The translations under genes were made by a program, and so were the position numbers. A stretch of 64,000 nucleotides of DNA from Metallosphaera hakonensis JCM 8857 = DSM 7519. Lineage in GTDB: Archaea; Thermoproteota; Thermoprotei_A; Sulfolobales; Sulfolobaceae. Positions 35,386-46,209 of the stretch are shown here, piece by piece. The stretch spans positions 1,364,001-1,428,000 of the forward strand of contig NZ_CP029287.2 in assembly GCF_003201675.2 (NCBI RefSeq), in the 5' to 3' direction. The notes beneath the pieces were generated by a model that saw only the letters and a list, made by a program, of their open reading frames with translations, had not been told where the DNA came from and did not search any database. Each line of letters begins with the position of its first letter. The stretch's first letter is position 1.

Positions 35386-36396
35386 ATGGTTGACATAGAG
35401 TCCTATCTAAAAAACAATGAGGCTTCATTATATTCATACCGTGAAAACGCGGAAATAAGAAAAATGGCAGAAAGATACGGCTTTCTAGAGTATATGATAG
35501 ATAGGTACCTCGATTTCCTTGGGGATAGAACCCAAGAGTTCCTAGCTTCCTGTTCCCTCCCCCTTAAGAAGGCAATAAGGTGTAATTCATTGAAGATCCC
35601 TTGTGAGGACTTAGAGGAGAGACTGAGGGATAAGGGATTCGTCCTTTCTAAAATAGAGTGGAGTAAGTTCGGCTATAGGGTGGAGTCATCCCCTAAGAGA
35701 CCAAGTCTTGGCGCTACTATCGAATACATGAAGGGGCATTATTACATTCAAGGAGAAGCTTCAATGATTCCTCCCGAGGTGCTTTCACCTGCCAATGGAG
35801 AGAAGGTAATAGACATGGCTTCATCACCAGGTGGAAAAACTATACATCTAGCTCAATTGATGAACAACGAGGGCCTAATTGTGGCTCTAGAGAGCAATCC
35901 CAGTAGGCTGAGAAAGATTAAGTCAAACATCTCAAGGATGGGAGTTAGTAACTCCGTTGTTTTATGGATGAAAGGAGAAGATGCACCGAAACTGGGAATA
36001 ACATTTGACAAAGTTTTGCTTGACGCTCCTTGTTCAGGAGAAGGATTGATTCCTCTCGATCCCTCAAGGAAAACTAAAACTTCTCCTAACGATTTAATGG
36101 GGTTTCAAAGAACCCAACTTCATCTTTTGGTGTCAGGTTATAAAGTCCTGAAAAAAGGCGGGAAAATGGTCTATTCCACATGTAGCATAGCTCCTGAGGA
36201 AGACGAGTTTGTTGTAAATTTTGCAGTGAAATATCTTGGAATGAGGGTGGAGAAAATAAGGGGAATACCCGGGGAAGAGGGGCTAAGGCAATTTAAGGGC
36301 ATCGAATTCTCCCCGGAGTTGGTAAATTGTTTGAGGACCTATCCGCACATACATCATATGGAGGGGTTCTTTATTTGTCTCCTCAGAAAGGAGTGA
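35386..36396 (+). CDS. NOL1/NOP2/Sun-family RNA m5C methyltransferase
   Basis: The 336-residue enzyme has an N-terminal RNA-binding part (KKAIRCNSLK near residue 63) and a Rossmann methyltransferase domain: SSPGGKTIHLAQ near residue 146, the LLDAPCSGEG motif with a Cys near 217, and YSTCSIAPEEDE with the catalytic Cys near 265. It methylates cytosine in tRNA or rRNA. The ATG at 35386 touches the start of the CYTH gene; a start at 35464 (MAERYGF) is possible. Stop overlaps the next gene. Confidence 0.92.
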   Translation: MVDIESYLKNNEASLYSYRENAEIRKMAERYGFLEYMIDRYLDFLGDRTQEFLASCSLPLKKAIRCNSLKIPCEDLEERLRDKGFVLSKIEWSKFGYRVESSPKRPSLGATIEYMKGHYYIQGEASMIPPEVLSPANGEKVIDMASSPGGKTIHLAQLMNNEGLIVALESNPSRLRKIKSNISRMGVSNSVVLWMKGEDAPKLGITFDKVLLDAPCSGEGLIPLDPSRKTKTSPNDLMGFQRTQLHLLVSGYKVLKKGGKMVYSTCSIAPEEDEFVVNFAVKYLGMRVEKIRGIPGEEGLRQFKGIEFSPELVNCLRTYPHIHHMEGFFICLLRKE

Positions 36397-36860
36397 GGGA
36401 ATTAAATCTCGCTGAAACTAAGCAGATTACAGAGTTACTCAAAAAATATGGTTGTAGGAGTATAAAACTTAAGTTAAGGCTTTATGAGTTAGGAAATATA
36501 ATTTATGGAACTTCTGCGGATAATTTAATATTAATGAAAATATTATCAGAAAATGTTAGCCCGACTGCGATCGGATTACCTCTATTCTTGATTCGTAGAT
36601 CAAGGATATTACCTCTGTTACCTCTTGGAGATTATATGGTAAAGGATTGTGAGAACAAGTTGAACTTACCTGAACCTTTGGTTCAGAAGATTCTTTATGG
36701 CAAATCCATAATCGTGAAAGAAAGGTTCTCATATGAGAGGGCACTTTTAGTGGATAGCTATGGAGATTTTCTAGCGTTCGTATTTTTGAGAGGGGAACCT
36801 CATGGAACTAAGATAATACCAGAATTAGATATAGGATGGTATTTAAGGGAGGGAGGATAA
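36393..36860 (+). CDS. Probable PUA-domain partner of the NSUN methyltransferase
   Basis: I use the GTG at 36393 overlapping the methyltransferase stop (GTGA), giving 155 residues. The C-terminus (RFSYERALLVDSYGDFLAF and IIPELDIGWYLREGG) resembles a PUA-type RNA-binding domain of archaeal RNA-modification proteins, and the N-terminal part resembles the Nip7-like pre-PUA region. Direct coupling to the NSUN gene suggests it works with it on RNA. The domain call is by eye. Confidence 0.6.
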   Translation: MRELNLAETKQITELLKKYGCRSIKLKLRLYELGNIIYGTSADNLILMKILSENVSPTAIGLPLFLIRRSRILPLLPLGDYMVKDCENKLNLPEPLVQKILYGKSIIVKERFSYERALLVDSYGDFLAFVFLRGEPHGTKIIPELDIGWYLREGG

Positions 36861-36925
36861 ACATTAGGTAAATATTTATTGTGAAAGTTGTACTTGAATA
36901 GTTTAGAAGAGTGAAGTGAGTTAAG

Positions 36926-37900
36926 ATGTCAGATCAAACGGAAGAAAAGAAGCGAATCAAGTCAGTTAGGGATCTATCCGGGGTAGGCCAAGCAGTTCTT
37001 AATAAACTAACCGAAGCTGGTTACTCAACTTTAGAGTCCATAGCCGTGGCCTCTCCTCAGGATTTAAGCACTGCAGCCGGAATACCCTTAACCACAGCTC
37101 AAAGGATAATCAAAGAAGCCAGGGATGCCTTGGATATTAGATTCAAGACTGCCCTAGAAATTGAACAGGAAAGGGCTAGCGTTAAGAAGATAACCACTGG
37201 AAGTCAGGCCTTGGATGGTCTCCTGGGCGGAGGAATAGAGACTAGGACTATGACTGAACTGTTCGGAGAATTTGGATCCGGTAAAACTCAGATATGTCAC
37301 CAGGTATCAGTAAACGTTCAACTTCCTCCAGAGAAGGGGGGACTTTCCGGTAAGGCATTGTATATAGACACTGAGGGAACATTTAGAACAGAAAGAATAA
37401 AGGCCATGGCGTCAGCTTTAGGTCTGGAGCCTAAGGATGTTCTCCAGAATATAATGAGCATAAGGGCGATAAATACTGATCATCAGATAGCGATAGTGGA
37501 AGAGCTTCAGGATATTATAGCAAAAGATAACACGATAAAATTGGTGGTCGTGGACTCAATAACCTCTCATTTTAGAGCCGAGTATTCGGGCAGGGAGAAT
37601 TTGGCGGTGCGGCAACAGAAACTTAACAGACATTTACATCAGCTTGTTAGATTGGCTGAGATATACGACTTGGCAGTAATAGTGACTAACCAAGTCATGG
37701 CTAGGCCCGACATGTTTTACGGAGATCCCACAGTTGCTGTAGGGGGACATACCCTATATCATGTACCGGGAATAAGGGTTCAAATAAAGAAAAGTAGGGG
37801 TAATAGAAGAATAGCGAGAATGGTTGACGCGCCACATTTACCTGAAGGAGAGGTAGTATTTAGTATAACGAATACGGGAATCAGGGACGCAGAGGAATGA
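36926..37900 (+). CDS. radA: DNA recombinase RadA
   Basis: The 324-residue RecA/Rad51-family recombinase has an N-terminal helix-hairpin-helix domain (residues 10-65, with [17 protein letters not shown]), Walker [10 protein letters not shown] near residue 115, Walker [16 protein letters not shown] near 214 and the L2 region [10 protein letters not shown]. It forms filaments for homologous recombination. A TATA-like TAAATATTTAT lies about 50 bp upstream. Confidence 0.97.
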   Translation: MSDQTEEKKRIKSVRDLSGVGQAVLNKLTEAGYSTLESIAVASPQDLSTAAGIPLTTAQRIIKEARDALDIRFKTALEIEQERASVKKITTGSQALDGLLGGGIETRTMTELFGEFGSGKTQICHQVSVNVQLPPEKGGLSGKALYIDTEGTFRTERIKAMASALGLEPKDVLQNIMSIRAINTDHQIAIVEELQDIIAKDNTIKLVVVDSITSHFRAEYSGRENLAVRQQKLNRHLHQLVRLAEIYDLAVIVTNQVMARPDMFYGDPTVAVGGHTLYHVPGIRVQIKKSRGNRRIARMVDAPHLPEGEVVFSITNTGIRDAEE

Positions 37901-37935
37901 AAACTTCTTAATATTCCCATTCAATAGGGAATTGC

Positions 37936-38445
37936 ATGGATCATTTGTGGGCTCCTTGGCGCTCTAAGTACATAACGGATGCATCTAAGGGAAAACAAGA
38001 ATCATGTCTTTTCTGTAGGGTTAGCAGTGAGGAGAAAGACCAACAAAACTTGATCGTTTGCAGGGGTAAAAAGGCATTTATTATACTAAATAAATATCCG
38101 TATAATCCTGGGCACTTGATGATAGTACCTTATAGGCACGTTCCTTCACTTGAATTATTGGATATGGAAGAAGGATCCGAGATCTTTCTCTTAACTTCAA
38201 GAGCACTTAGGGTTTTGAGAGGTATTTACACTCCTGATGGCTTTAATATAGGTGTAAATATAGGAAGAGTTGCAGGAGCTGGGATAGAGCAACACGTGCA
38301 CGTTCATATCGTTCCTAGATGGAGTGGAGACTCTAATTTTATGCCGGTCATAGGAGATACGAAAGTCCTTCCTGAAACAGTAGAAGAGACTTATAAAAAG
38401 TTGGATAATAAGTCTATATGCAATGAAGAAGTCTTCGATCGCTGA
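37936..38445 (+). CDS. HIT-family nucleotide hydrolase
   Basis: The 169-residue protein has the HIT motif [10 protein letters not shown] near residue 118 and an N-terminal zinc-like CLFC pair near residue 24, as in AP4A-phosphorylase-like archaeal HIT proteins (WAPWRSKY at the start). Such enzymes cleave dinucleoside polyphosphates or AMP conjugates. It follows radA by 35 bp. Confidence 0.9.
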   Translation: MDHLWAPWRSKYITDASKGKQESCLFCRVSSEEKDQQNLIVCRGKKAFIILNKYPYNPGHLMIVPYRHVPSLELLDMEEGSEIFLLTSRALRVLRGIYTPDGFNIGVNIGRVAGAGIEQHVHVHIVPRWSGDSNFMPVIGDTKVLPETVEETYKKLDNKSICNEEVFDR

Positions 38446-38471
38446 TAGGTGAAGAGGGCAGGGTTTTACTG

Positions 38472-39680
38472 ATGATAAAACAAATTCAAGATAATATATA
38501 CAAGGCAAGAGAGTTAATTTCACCATATATCCATGAGACACCAGTAGATTTCTCAAGTACGTTCTCTAGAACTACACAGGCTCAGGTCTACCTCAAGCTT
38601 GAGAATTTACAGAAGACTGGTTCCTTTAAGGTAAGAGGAGCCTTCAATAAAATTTTAAACATCAAAGAGGAAGAGAAAAAAAGAGGAGTAATAGCAGTTT
38701 CGGCTGGGAACCACGCACAGGGAGTAGCATATGCAGCCATGTCGCTTGGAATAAAGTCGGTTATTGTAATGCCCGAAACGGCGCCAATTTCCAAGTATAG
38801 GGCAACTCAAGGCTACGGAGCCGAGGTTATCTTGTATGGGAAGTTTATTCATGAGAGTATGAAAAAAGCGGAGGAGTTAATTAGAGAAAGGAACCTTACT
38901 TTAGTTCACCCGTATGACGATCCACTTATAATTGCGGGACAGGGTACTGCTGGTCTAGAAATGGCCAAGGAAAAACCAGACGTGGTCGTTGTACCCATTG
39001 GAGGGGGAGGTTTAATATCCGGTATAGCCTTGGCCTTGAAGAGCGTAAATCCAAATATCAAGGTAATAGGGGTTCAGTCCTTCGCCTCACCGTCCTTGAA
39101 GATTTCCAAGGATATGGGAAGATTAACCGATATCGAACCCTCGTATTCCATTGCTGATGGGATACTGGTCAAATCTCCTTCATCGCTTACTTTTGAAATA
39201 ATATCCGAATACGTGGATGATATAGTTCTAGTAGACGATGAGGAGATAGCCTGGGCAATGATGATGTTAATGGAGCGGAATAAGACGGTAGTAGAACCAG
39301 CAGGCGCGGCGTCTCTAGCAGCCTTACTCTCCGGCAAAGTTCAGGCTAGAGGAAAGAAAGTAATGGCGTTCTTAAGCGGGGGCAATGTGGACATGTCTTT
39401 ACTTGCCAGGATAATAGATAAAACCTTGTATAAGACTAAGAGAATAGTAAAGGCCAGAGTAATAGTTCCCGATAAGCCAGGTTACCTAAATAAGGTCCTT
39501 AGTTATATAGCTCAAATACGAGGCAACATAATAGATGTAGTTCATGATCGAGTCAGTAGTGACGTTTTGCCTGGCTATACAAAGATATATGTAATGTTTG
39601 AAGTTGCGGAACAGGAAGCCTTGGGTCGATTTATAGTAGCCTTGCAAAATGAAAATATAGAGGTCAAGCTTATAGATTAG
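38472..39680 (+). CDS. ilvA: Threonine ammonia-lyase with ACT domain
   Basis: The 402-residue PLP enzyme converts threonine to 2-oxobutanoate, the first step to isoleucine. PLP lysine is in [13 protein letters not shown] near residue 50; the phosphate-binding GGGGLISG lies near 175. The last 75 residues form an ACT domain ([20 protein letters not shown]), the usual site of feedback control. Start ATG after a weak GGGCAGGG. Catabolic or biosynthetic use cannot be told apart. Confidence 0.92.
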   Translation: MIKQIQDNIYKARELISPYIHETPVDFSSTFSRTTQAQVYLKLENLQKTGSFKVRGAFNKILNIKEEEKKRGVIAVSAGNHAQGVAYAAMSLGIKSVIVMPETAPISKYRATQGYGAEVILYGKFIHESMKKAEELIRERNLTLVHPYDDPLIIAGQGTAGLEMAKEKPDVVVVPIGGGGLISGIALALKSVNPNIKVIGVQSFASPSLKISKDMGRLTDIEPSYSIADGILVKSPSSLTFEIISEYVDDIVLVDDEEIAWAMMMLMERNKTVVEPAGAASLAALLSGKVQARGKKVMAFLSGGNVDMSLLARIIDKTLYKTKRIVKARVIVPDKPGYLNKVLSYIAQIRGNIIDVVHDRVSSDVLPGYTKIYVMFEVAEQEALGRFIVALQNENIEVKLID

Positions 39681-39762
39681 TCTGCAAGGTCTCAGTTCCC
39701 CCCTAATTTAAGGATCGAAATTCTTAATAGGTAATAGTTTCCTCAAATCAAGGTTGATCCAG

Positions 39763-40553
39763 ATGGAATTTACTATCTAGGTCCTAAGGGAAGTTTCTCC
39801 CATGAGGTAGCGTTAAGACTTGAAGGAGATCACGTAGAATTACCTACGATCTCTGAAATATTCGAAAGTGTTTCAAAGGGAGGAGTAGGTATAGTTCCCG
39901 TAGAGAATACTTTAGAAGGTCCGGTTAATGAAACCTTGGATAATTTATATACTAGGGAGGACATATTCGTTAATCAAAGAATAGATACGAAAATAGACTT
40001 AGTTTTAGCTTCACGATACGACGTGGAACTTCCCCTGGTCAAAAGAGTGTATTCTCATAATCACGCCATTCATGAGGCTAGGAACACCTTATCTAAGTTA
40101 GGTTTATCAAATTTCATACCAGTAAATAGCACCTCTAAGGCAGCTCAGTTAGCTGCAGAGGATCGAGAGTCTGCTGCTATTTGTTCAAAATTTGCTGCAA
40201 ATATTTATGGACTCAAGGTTCTAAGGGATAATATACAGGACGGCGTAAATATTACAAGGTTTTTGGTCATATCCAAGCAACTCACAAAAGCGGGTGAAAA
40301 AACCATACTTCTATTTACGGTACCCGATACCCCTGGTTCTCTATACAGGGTCTTGGAGAAATTCTATCTTCACAACGTTAATCTGTCCATGATATACTCG
40401 AGGCCAGTTAAAGTGATACCATGGAACTACTATTTTTACCTTGAATTTGATGGAGATTTAGTGATGGCTGAAAAAACCGGATTGCTACAGGAATTGAAAA
40501 ATGTAACCCAACAGCTGAAAATAAAGGGAACGTACACTACTTTAGTTACATAA
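39763..40553 (+). pseudogene. pheA: Prephenate dehydratase with apparent frameshift in codon 2
   Basis: From about 39768 the frame encodes IYYLGPKGSFSHEVALRLEG and the full dehydratase, GIVPVENTLEGPVNET, an STSKAAQLAAED region and a C-terminal ACT domain (TVPDTPGSLYRVLEKFY). The ATG at 39763 is one base out of frame: ATGGAATTTAC would read MEIYYLG if one A were added after GGAA. No ATG, GTG or TTG exists in the correct frame between the stop at 39735 and the TTG at 39936, which would remove about 57 catalytic residues. Either a deletion inactivated the gene, a base is missing from the sequence, or a non-standard start is used. Confidence 0.8.
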
Positions 40554-41511
40554 CTATACCCGGTTTTAAATTATCTAAGCTGTATAGAAGCATGTAGCTT
40601 TTAGCCCCGGTTATTCCTAAGGCCTTCATGGCCGCTTCTTTGATCACTGCCTTGTTTTTACCGTGAAGCATACAGTAACATAGATAATCCCAAGGCTTAT
40701 TACTCTCCCTTAACACCACGTGTGTAGCCTCATTCAGGTTTTCTGCTATCCTGTTACATGAGGTCTCTATATCCTCTGTATTAATCAAGAGCATCGCATT
40801 CTCAACTATACCAACTTTTTCACCATTTATTGTTGCGCCGTAATCCTTGATCACATGTTTACTCCTGAGTTCTGATATTAAGTCCACAAGCTCATCTTCC
40901 TTATAGCCGAATTTATCTGCCAATGGCTTAAAGGGCCTCTCGACAACAGGTAAAGGATAAGACAGGGATTTTAGAAGTTCCATATTTAGTCCTAACTCGT
41001 CCGCAGTGGGTATCTTTTCTGGAGTCTTTTCAGTCTTGCTCCATGAGATTCCTTTCACTACGTCATACTTAACGCTCAATTTGAGATTCCTTTTTGAGAA
41101 GAGGATAACATAATCTTCTGCTTTCACGTCTTCCATTAGATCTTGGACCTTTCTTTCGAGAGTTTCTTTAGATTCTGCCTTCAGCACGTACCAGACGTTG
41201 TATCTAGGATGATTTCGAATAAAGTTATGAGTTAGCTCTCTTATATGTAAGGCCTCCCTCCTAAATTTATCCAGTTGATCCAATGGAATAGACGCAGCAA
41301 TTAAGGCACCCTCCATTCCCTTAGATCTAAAATTGACGTACATTCCTACCCTTTTTATGACTTCAGCATCAATTAGACCTATTATTTCCTTTAATGTGAC
41401 ATCCAAGCTCAATTTTAGCCTATCGGAAACGATAGTAAAAGGTCTCTCGTCAAGGGGAAAGTTATACTGTAATTCCATTATGAGCCTAGTTTGTGTATCA
41501 TTAAGGTTCAT
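40546..41511 (-). CDS. Fused siroheme decarboxylase-like (AhbA/AhbB) protein
   Basis: The 321-residue protein consists of two similar halves, each a winged helix (about residues 1-55 and 180-230) followed by an Lrp/AsnC-like domain. YNVWYVLKA in the first half and WDYLCYCMLHG in the second match the active-site strands of AhbA/AhbB and NirDLGH siroheme decarboxylases. These form heme d1 or heme through didecarboxysiroheme, usually as two proteins. A regulator role is the alternative. It converges on pheA with an 8-bp overlap. Confidence 0.65.
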   Translation of the reverse strand: MNLNDTQTRLIMELQYNFPLDERPFTIVSDRLKLSLDVTLKEIIGLIDAEVIKRVGMYVNFRSKGMEGALIAASIPLDQLDKFRREALHIRELTHNFIRNHPRYNVWYVLKAESKETLERKVQDLMEDVKAEDYVILFSKRNLKLSVKYDVVKGISWSKTEKTPEKIPTADELGLNMELLKSLSYPLPVVERPFKPLADKFGYKEDELVDLISELRSKHVIKDYGATINGEKVGIVENAMLLINTEDIETSCNRIAENLNEATHVVLRESNKPWDYLCYCMLHGKNKAVIKEAAMKALGITGAKSYMLLYSLDNLKPGIVM

Positions 41512-41533
41512 ATCATAAGAGTAGAAGAGCGGG

Positions 41534-42964
41534 TTAAAAACTAGTTACCTGATAATCTATTCCCAGTTTATTTAGAATTCCTCTGGCAGCTAGAACCCCA
41601 GTGGCTGCAGCTATATTTATTCCCCTAGAAAGTCCCACACCGTCCCCTGCAACGTATAAATTGTCAACCACAGTTTCCATATTGCTGTCTATTACTGCCT
41701 TCATGCTATAATATTTAATCTCCGGAGCGTACAATAAAGTGTTCGATGAGTATATACCTGATGCCATGTTATCTAGTCTCTCTAGACCCTCAACTAGGTC
41801 CGCTACAACCCTGTAGGGCATACCCATGCTTATGTCTCCTGGCGTTACATCTTTCAGTGTTGGTTTGACCGTGGATCTGCTTATTCTTTCCCATGTGCTC
41901 CTTCTTCCTTTTTCGAAATCTATCAATCTCTGAAGGATAGGTTTCTCTCCACCCAGTCTAGTCATAAGTCTAGCCACACTTTTACCGTATTCTATGGTAT
42001 CTTCCAACGGATCTGAGAGTTTCACGGTAGCAAGAAACGCAAAGTTGGTATTTCTGCTCTTCTTGTCTACATAGGTCTCTCCGTTCACTCCTATAGTTCC
42101 ATCATCGTAAACCTCCTTCATGATGAAGCCTCCGGGATTTACACAAAATGTCCTCACTTTATCATCGTATTTCCTTGTATACATTATCACCTTAGGATCC
42201 CATACAGCGCTAGTTAGATCTTCCATGATAAACGACTCAACTTCTACTCTAACACCTATATCTAGAGGTCCAGAGACCATATCAACCCCTAGTCTTTTAG
42301 CTTGACCATAGAACCAACTAGCACCTGAACGTCCAGGGGCAGCGAGCACGGTCTTAGCCTCTATCTCTCCCTTATTGGTTTTCAGATTAAACATGTCTGC
42401 ATTTTTTTCTATTTGATATACTTCAGTTAGCTCTGAGATCTTGACCCCATTACTTTCAACATACTTGGTCATTTCCTCTATAATCATGGGGCTTTTGTCG
42501 GTCCCTATGTGCCTCTGTACTATTGGTACGAATTCTGCGCCAGCCTTAGCTGCTTTTCTTTGAACCTCTTTAACTCTCTCTTCGTTGGGTCTGAATAGTC
42601 TGTCCTTTGGCGCCCCGAACTTTACAAATATACTATCAACGTAATTGACAAGGTTCTGTGCCTTTTCCCAGCTTCGTAATATTTCGTGGAGTTCTCCACC
42701 AATATCTGGTCTGAGATTTATTATGCCACTGCTAAACGTCCCTGCACCACCCAGTCCATAGTTAATATGACAAGGAGTACAGAAGGTGCATTTTTCTTTA
42801 GGAGTTAGTAATGGACAACTTCGCCTAGATGCCCTAACGCCTTTATCTATTAGCAGTACTTTGTAATCACCGTCCTTGGGTATAGCGTTAGCTATCTCAT
42901 AGGCTGCAAAGAGACCTGCTGGTCCTCCACCAATTATTACAGTATCGTATTGCATTTTAGTCAC
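41534..42964 (-). CDS. FAD-dependent dehydrogenase
   Basis: The 476-residue flavoprotein has an N-terminal FAD-binding motif [15 protein letters not shown], a Cys cluster CTFCTPCH near residue 60, [10 protein letters not shown] near 73 and a C-terminal [19 protein letters not shown]. It fits the COG2509 family of uncharacterised FAD-dependent dehydrogenases. Substrate unknown. The start overlaps the purA end by 8 bp, so it is cotranscribed with a purine gene. Confidence 0.82.
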   Translation of the reverse strand: MTKMQYDTVIIGGGPAGLFAAYEIANAIPKDGDYKVLLIDKGVRASRRSCPLLTPKEKCTFCTPCHINYGLGGAGTFSSGIINLRPDIGGELHEILRSWEKAQNLVNYVDSIFVKFGAPKDRLFRPNEERVKEVQRKAAKAGAEFVPIVQRHIGTDKSPMIIEEMTKYVESNGVKISELTEVYQIEKNADMFNLKTNKGEIEAKTVLAAPGRSGASWFYGQAKRLGVDMVSGPLDIGVRVEVESFIMEDLTSAVWDPKVIMYTRKYDDKVRTFCVNPGGFIMKEVYDDGTIGVNGETYVDKKSRNTNFAFLATVKLSDPLEDTIEYGKSVARLMTRLGGEKPILQRLIDFEKGRRSTWERISRSTVKPTLKDVTPGDISMGMPYRVVADLVEGLERLDNMASGIYSSNTLLYAPEIKYYSMKAVIDSNMETVVDNLYVAGDGVGLSRGINIAAATGVLAARGILNKLGIDYQVTSF

Positions 42965-43970
42965 CTACTTTTTCTTTCCTTAGATCTATTGTATCTAACG
43001 CGTCCTCGCCGGTTCCTATGATGGTCACAGGCGTCTTAAGTTCCTCTTCCAAGTTCTCTATCCACTTTCTCGCCTCTTTTGGTAACTTAGAGTACTCTTT
43101 TACACCCTTTGCATCGTTGAAAAGGGCATCTAACTTAGTTATAGCTACCTGCGTTGCAGAGTTTATCCTGATAGCCTTTTTAGCCAAAGAAAGGTTAAAG
43201 GGAGCAGTCCTTCTAATCCTTCCTGTTACTGTTCCTCTCTCTATAAGGCCTAACTCCTCAGCCTTCTCCTTGGGTAATTCGTTTTCTAAATAACCCTCTC
43301 CGACTCTTGTAACGAAGGACTTGAAGATGACTATAATATCCTTAACATACTTAGGACCTACTCCTACCTCGCTCAGTACCCCACCAGATGTAGTGTTTCT
43401 GCTGGTAACGAACGGATATTCGCCGTGAAATAGACTTAAGTAAGTCCCCTGTGTTCCCTCAGCGAGCACTTTCTCTTCATTCTCAATGGAAGAGAGTATG
43501 GTTTCAGGAACATCTGCAATATATTTCTCAAGTTCTCTAAACTCTTTCGCCAGCTTAAGTTTTCTTAGAATCCTTTTGGCCTCGGACATTCCTACTCCTT
43601 GGCCTGTGCTTCCTATCACTTTCATTAGGTATTCGTCCTCTCGTTCCTCCTCTATCTCCTTCTGGGTAATAATGCCCACGTGAGGATCCATGATGAACCT
43701 ATCTGAAGACCGAGTATCATTCAATTCCTTCTCTAGTTGCTCTACACTGGTTAAGGCTCCAGGACCTAGAGCCAACTTTACTTGGGGATTAACAAATGCA
43801 GATGGAAGAATCCTGATTTTCCATGTTTTCTCATTATATTTAACCGTGTGACCTGCATTTATGGATCCTGTCCTCACAACAAGGCTATATCCACCCTTAA
43901 GACCCAAGTAAGAAGCTATTTTTCCTTTTCCTTCGTCTCCATAAAAACCTCCCACTAAAATATCGAGCAT
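42957..43970 (-). CDS. purA: Adenylosuccinate synthetase
   Basis: The enzyme joins IMP and aspartate with GTP in AMP synthesis. I place the start at ATG 43970 ([17 protein letters not shown]), because the TATA-like boxes at 43986-43994 and 44001-44010 lie between it and the ATG at 44000. [11 protein letters not shown] and NAGHTVKY are the catalytic Asp and His loops; [12 protein letters not shown] near residue 120 and TKLDAL complete the site. At 337 residues it has the short archaeal form. Confidence 0.94.
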   Translation of the reverse strand: MLDILVGGFYGDEGKGKIASYLGLKGGYSLVVRTGSINAGHTVKYNEKTWKIRILPSAFVNPQVKLALGPGALTSVEQLEKELNDTRSSDRFIMDPHVGIITQKEIEEEREDEYLMKVIGSTGQGVGMSEAKRILRKLKLAKEFRELEKYIADVPETILSSIENEEKVLAEGTQGTYLSLFHGEYPFVTSRNTTSGGVLSEVGVGPKYVKDIIVIFKSFVTRVGEGYLENELPKEKAEELGLIERGTVTGRIRRTAPFNLSLAKKAIRINSATQVAITKLDALFNDAKGVKEYSKLPKEARKWIENLEEELKTPVTIIGTGEDALDTIDLRKEKVGD

Positions 43971-44000
43971 CAAGCACCGTTTTGAGTTATATTTCGCCAT

Positions 44001-44010
44001 GCTATAAATG
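44001..44010 (-). promoter_or_regulatory. TATA box of purA
   Basis: Minus-strand CATTTATAGC, about 35 bp before the purA ATG at 43970. A second AT-rich box (AAATATAAC, 43986-43994) is closer, so the exact start point is open. Confidence 0.4.
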
Positions 44011-44112
44011 TCTTAAGCACCTTTTTCTATAATTATAATTATAATATTTGCCGTTGATCCTCTAGCAAGAGAAATCGTTTTTATGCTAAAAAATTATAAT
44101 GAAAAAATATAT

Positions 44113-45159
44113 TTACGAAGTTATTATGTCAAGTTCCTTCCTCATCATTGCCTCTTTTATCTCAATTGCTATCCTTCTTCCAAGACTGATTGGCTTTCCG
44201 AAGTACAGTTTGGAGTACTGGCTTCCGATTCCCATGTAGGCATTAGTACCACCTCCTATTCTAGGAGCTACATCAAATACTACTATATCCAAGTCCGGAG
44301 TTACAGCTAACTGAAGAGTGAAGGGGCCAATTATACCACCTTTTTCCAGCGATTTGGTAGTCTCAACGAAGGAGTAACCTGCGTCAAATAGTTTCTCTAG
44401 CATGCTCTCCCTTATGGTAGCGGGTTCGTGTCCAACCTCTATTAACCTGGGGTATCTTCCTAGTTTTATTTGGATTTCAGATGGAAGCCTGTAGAAAGAA
44501 TCCCAGTCGCTTTGAATTCTCCTATCAACGCTAATAATTTCAACTCTGTTAAAAACTGGAGAATAGAAATAATTAACATTAAAGTAGGCGCCGAAAATAA
44601 ACTCCTCTATTACCATTTGTCCTATTCCTTCATCGTTTATTATGCCGTCTCTCCTGAGCTTCTCCAGCTTAGTCTCAAAGTCCCCCCTGTCTGAAGCAAA
44701 AAAGAAACCTCTCTCTACTTTCCTCTTGGCCTCGGGAATTTTCACTATGACCGGCCCATCTACATCTTCTGGACTTAGAGTTCTAGGCCTTCTTATCTTA
44801 GCTTGATCTAAGATTTTGTAGTAATTCTTATTACCCGTCCTTTCCTCCCACCTCAACATCATTCTGTTACCGAAGAACTTCACTTTCATCATTTCTATGG
44901 CATCATAACCTAGATATACTGCCATACTTCTATTCGGAACAATCAATGCCTCCTGCTCCATTAAGACTCTCTGAATCTCCTCATTAGAGATTTCCTTAAA
45001 ATCGTTCAGAAGTAGACATGAATCGACTACTCTTTTAAATTCTTGATATGGCCTTTCTCTTCCCTTTTTACATAGGGCTATGGTACTGAATCCTTCGTCT
45101 TTGGCTCCATCAAAAATATCTAAAGCCGAATGACTAGCCACAGAAGCTATTTTTATCAT
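44113..45159 (-). CDS. purP: PurP-family formate-dependent FAICAR synthetase, copy 1
   Basis: The 348-residue ATP-grasp enzyme converts AICAR and formate to FAICAR in archaeal purine synthesis. N-terminal [20 protein letters not shown] is the PurP hallmark; [20 protein letters not shown] and the metal-binding [15 protein letters not shown] near residue 308 follow. It overlaps the upstream paralogue by 4 bp. One of the two copies may have a different substrate. Confidence 0.88.
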   Translation of the reverse strand: MIKIASVASHSALDIFDGAKDEGFSTIALCKKGRERPYQEFKRVVDSCLLLNDFKEISNEEIQRVLMEQEALIVPNRSMAVYLGYDAIEMMKVKFFGNRMMLRWEERTGNKNYYKILDQAKIRRPRTLSPEDVDGPVIVKIPEAKRKVERGFFFASDRGDFETKLEKLRRDGIINDEGIGQMVIEEFIFGAYFNVNYFYSPVFNRVEIISVDRRIQSDWDSFYRLPSEIQIKLGRYPRLIEVGHEPATIRESMLEKLFDAGYSFVETTKSLEKGGIIGPFTLQLAVTPDLDIVVFDVAPRIGGGTNAYMGIGSQYSKLYFGKPISLGRRIAIEIKEAMMRKELDIITS

Positions 45160-46154
45160 GTGGTCACCTCGTCCAATTTCCCGTCTTGTGTAGCCAATTT
45201 TATCTCCCGTGCAATTCTTCTTCCAACACTCATAGGCTCATCCCAATAGAGCCAACTATAGGGGCTTCCATCTACGTAAAGGTTAGTTCCTGCTACTATC
45301 CTTCCAGAGAATTCAAAAGTTATTATGTCCAGATTCTCAGTAACAACAGATTCCAGGCAGAACGGTCCTATAATTCCTGGAGGAACCATCTCTTTAGTCG
45401 TTTTAATAAAATTTTCAGCGTAATCGTAGGCTTTAGGCAATATACTCTCACGTGCTACCGCAGGTATATTTCCGGCTACCACGAAAGTGGGTTCAACCCT
45501 AACGTCCAACGGCAGTCTTCTAAGTCCGTCAACATTAGTTTCATACCTAATGTCTATTCCTGTCATTTCAACTCGCTTAAGGATTGGACTGTAAAAGAAT
45601 TGAAAATACATTGGAATTCCGATAACATATTCCTGTATGATTAGCTCATCGATATTTTTAACCAGGCCCTGATCAAGTACTCTCTTGATTCCCTCCTTTA
45701 CTTCCTGTTTAGACCTGGCTATAAAATAGCCTCTCCCGCCCTTTGCTCCTGGAAGTTTCACTATAACTATCCTGTCCACGTCTTCAGGGTTCTCGAATTT
45801 GATGGGAGTCTTAATGTTACTCAACTCTAATAATTTCATTTTTTTAGATTGATTTGATTCCCATGGGAATAATTTCCTATTTCCAAAAATTGGAGTCTTA
45901 ATTTTGGAAACTCTATCCATTCCCATATACTCTATGAGGCTACCATGTGGTATAAACACGGAATCGGGATTTCTATTTATTAATTCTATTGCTTCATCTT
46001 CGTTCTTATATGCCTGAAAATCGTCTATAAATCCGAATCTTTTATAAAATCCTTCTCTTTCCTTGTTAACTACTATACTAGTTTTAAATCCCTCCCTTTT
46101 TGCCCCGTGCAGTATTTGAAGGGAAGAATGGCTTGCCAGAGTAACTAACATCAT
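45156..46154 (-). CDS. purP: PurP-family protein, copy 2
   Basis: The 332-residue paralogue has [19 protein letters not shown] at the N-terminus, [27 protein letters not shown] near residue 128 and [15 protein letters not shown] near 288, all counterparts of the other PurP. It starts 55 bp from the divergent purB, so both genes share a control region. The last 4 bp overlap copy 1. Confidence 0.86.
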   Translation of the reverse strand: MMLVTLASHSSLQILHGAKREGFKTSIVVNKEREGFYKRFGFIDDFQAYKNEDEAIELINRNPDSVFIPHGSLIEYMGMDRVSKIKTPIFGNRKLFPWESNQSKKMKLLELSNIKTPIKFENPEDVDRIVIVKLPGAKGGRGYFIARSKQEVKEGIKRVLDQGLVKNIDELIIQEYVIGIPMYFQFFYSPILKRVEMTGIDIRYETNVDGLRRLPLDVRVEPTFVVAGNIPAVARESILPKAYDYAENFIKTTKEMVPPGIIGPFCLESVVTENLDIITFEFSGRIVAGTNLYVDGSPYSWLYWDEPMSVGRRIAREIKLATQDGKLDEVTT

Positions 46155-46209
46155 TTCGGCGTAAATTAATGAGGCGCGCTTTTAAACTTCTTTGAACTCC
46201 CAAATCTGT

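Noticed and set aside
37913-37932. Small hairpin ATTCCC/GGGAAT between radA and the HIT gene
   Set aside because: Six AT-rich base pairs without a T-run; too weak to call a terminator.
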